Shown one piece after another: positions 6,552-7,135 of a stretch of 7,135 nt of DNA. The stretch comes from Rhodopirellula sp. (GTDB taxonomy: Bacteria > Planctomycetota > Planctomycetia > Pirellulales > Pirellulaceae): assembly GCA_002714565.1 (NCBI GenBank), contig PAXU01000045.1, forward strand, positions 42,398-49,532, in the 5' to 3' direction. Positions within the stretch are counted from its first letter, which is position 1; every line of letters begins with the position of its first letter. The notes beneath the pieces were generated by a model. The model ran no database searches and had not been told where the DNA came from. It worked only from the letters and a program-made list of their open reading frames with translations. Position numbers and translations under genes: made by a program.

Positions 6552-7135
6552 ATGAACAAGCATTACAAGCAATTCCCGTGTGGTCAGGTTGCAACGCGTT
6601 TTCATTCGCGACGTGAAATGTTACAGCGTAGTGCATTTGGATTCGGTTGGCTTGCAACCTCTGGTCTGATCGAGCAAGAGCAACTTGGAGCGGCAAAACC
6701 AAACCGGCAATCAGACAATGCGACGGCTAAGAGTGTCGTTTTCCTGTTCATGGCGGGCGGACCAAGCCATATCGACACTTATGATCCCAAGCCTCTGCTA
6801 ACCGAACTTGATGGCCAGGAGACACCGGAAAGTATCCGCAAGACTTTCAAGGCAACCGCGATGTTTGGAAACGGCACGCGGCGATTGATGGCAAGCCCGT
6901 TCAAGTTTGAAAACTATGGCGAATGTGGAATGCCCGGGTCTGAATTGGTGCCTCACACTTCACAGCACATGGATGACTTGTGCATGATCAAGAGCATCCA
7001 ACACGATACCGTCATTCATGTTCCCGGCGAATACATGATGACTACCGGTTCCATTGCCGGTGACCGTCCGAGTATGGGTGCGTGGGTACATTACGGTCTC
7101 GGGACTGAAAACCAGAACTTACCCGGCTTTGTTGT
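6552..7135 (+). CDS. DUF1501 family protein with Tat leader, 3' end cut by the window
   Basis: The first 194 codons are present and open to the right edge; full-length members are usually about 430-490 residues. The ATG at 6552 is chosen. An in-frame GTG at 6543 is the only alternative, because the frame is closed by TAA at 6495. The leader carries the twin-arginine motif SRREML (19-24) followed by a hydrophobic stretch (about 28-40), so export in folded form by the Tat system is expected. Family hallmarks follow: VVFLFMAGGPSHIDTYDPKP (62-81) and GDRPSMGAWVHYGLG (170-184). DUF1501 belongs to the alkaline-phosphatase/sulfatase-like superfamily, though catalysis has not been defined for this branch. 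It lies 109 bp after the PSD1 gene on the same strand, the usual pairing, and is probably co-transcribed unless the intervening hairpin ends transcription. Confidence 0.93.
   Translation, partial: MNKHYKQFPCGQVATRFHSRREMLQRSAFGFGWLATSGLIEQEQLGAAKPNRQSDNATAKSVVFLFMAGGPSHIDTYDPKPLLTELDGQETPESIRKTFKATAMFGNGTRRLMASPFKFENYGECGMPGSELVPHTSQHMDDLCMIKSIQHDTVIHVPGEYMMTTGSIAGDRPSMGAWVHYGLGTENQNLPGFV

Overview
The window looks like chromosomal DNA from a planctomycete (phylum Planctomycetota, probably a Pirellula/Rhodopirellula-type lineage). The main evidence is a PSCyt1-PSCyt2-PSD1 (DUF1549/DUF1553) cytochrome-like protein followed on the same strand by a DUF1501 protein with a twin-arginine leader. 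This pair is highly expanded in that phylum. Base composition is near 50% GC by eye. No RNA gene, insertion sequence, CRISPR array or phage gene is visible.

Layout. Positions 1-158 are non-coding and hold a hairpin plus T-tract (minus strand) and a 12-bp tandem duplication, both just past the end of the first gene. Positions 159-2834 (minus) encode an 891-residue lipoprotein of the TolC/outer membrane efflux family. It is almost twice the usual TolC length, owing to an N-terminal pre-domain, an acidic helical insertion between the two OEP repeats, and a charged C-terminal tail. Positions 2835-2995 are a 161-bp divergent intergenic region with an imperfect dyad at its centre. Positions 2996-6442 (plus) encode the 1148-residue PSCyt1/PSCyt2/PSD1 protein, which carries a LamG-like (concanavalin-fold) domain nested inside the PSD1 domain. 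Positions 6443-6551 are a 109-bp gap with a bulged hairpin. From 6552 to the right edge (plus) is the first 194 codons of the DUF1501 protein, cut by the window end.

How they may work together. The two plus-strand genes are the standard planctomycete pair: a secreted c-type-cytochrome-like protein with two CxxCH motifs, and a Tat-exported protein of the alkaline-phosphatase/sulfatase-like superfamily. Their biochemical role is not established; the nested LamG domain suggests glycan or surface binding (inference). The TolC-family gene is divergent, seems to have its own terminator, and has no adjacent membrane-fusion or pump gene in view, so it reads as a stand-alone outer membrane channel. 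A functional link to the pair is not shown beyond the shared intergenic region.

Nothing in the window is clearly a new system. The most unusual points are the nested domain architecture, the enlarged TolC-family protein and the symmetrical element between the divergent genes.
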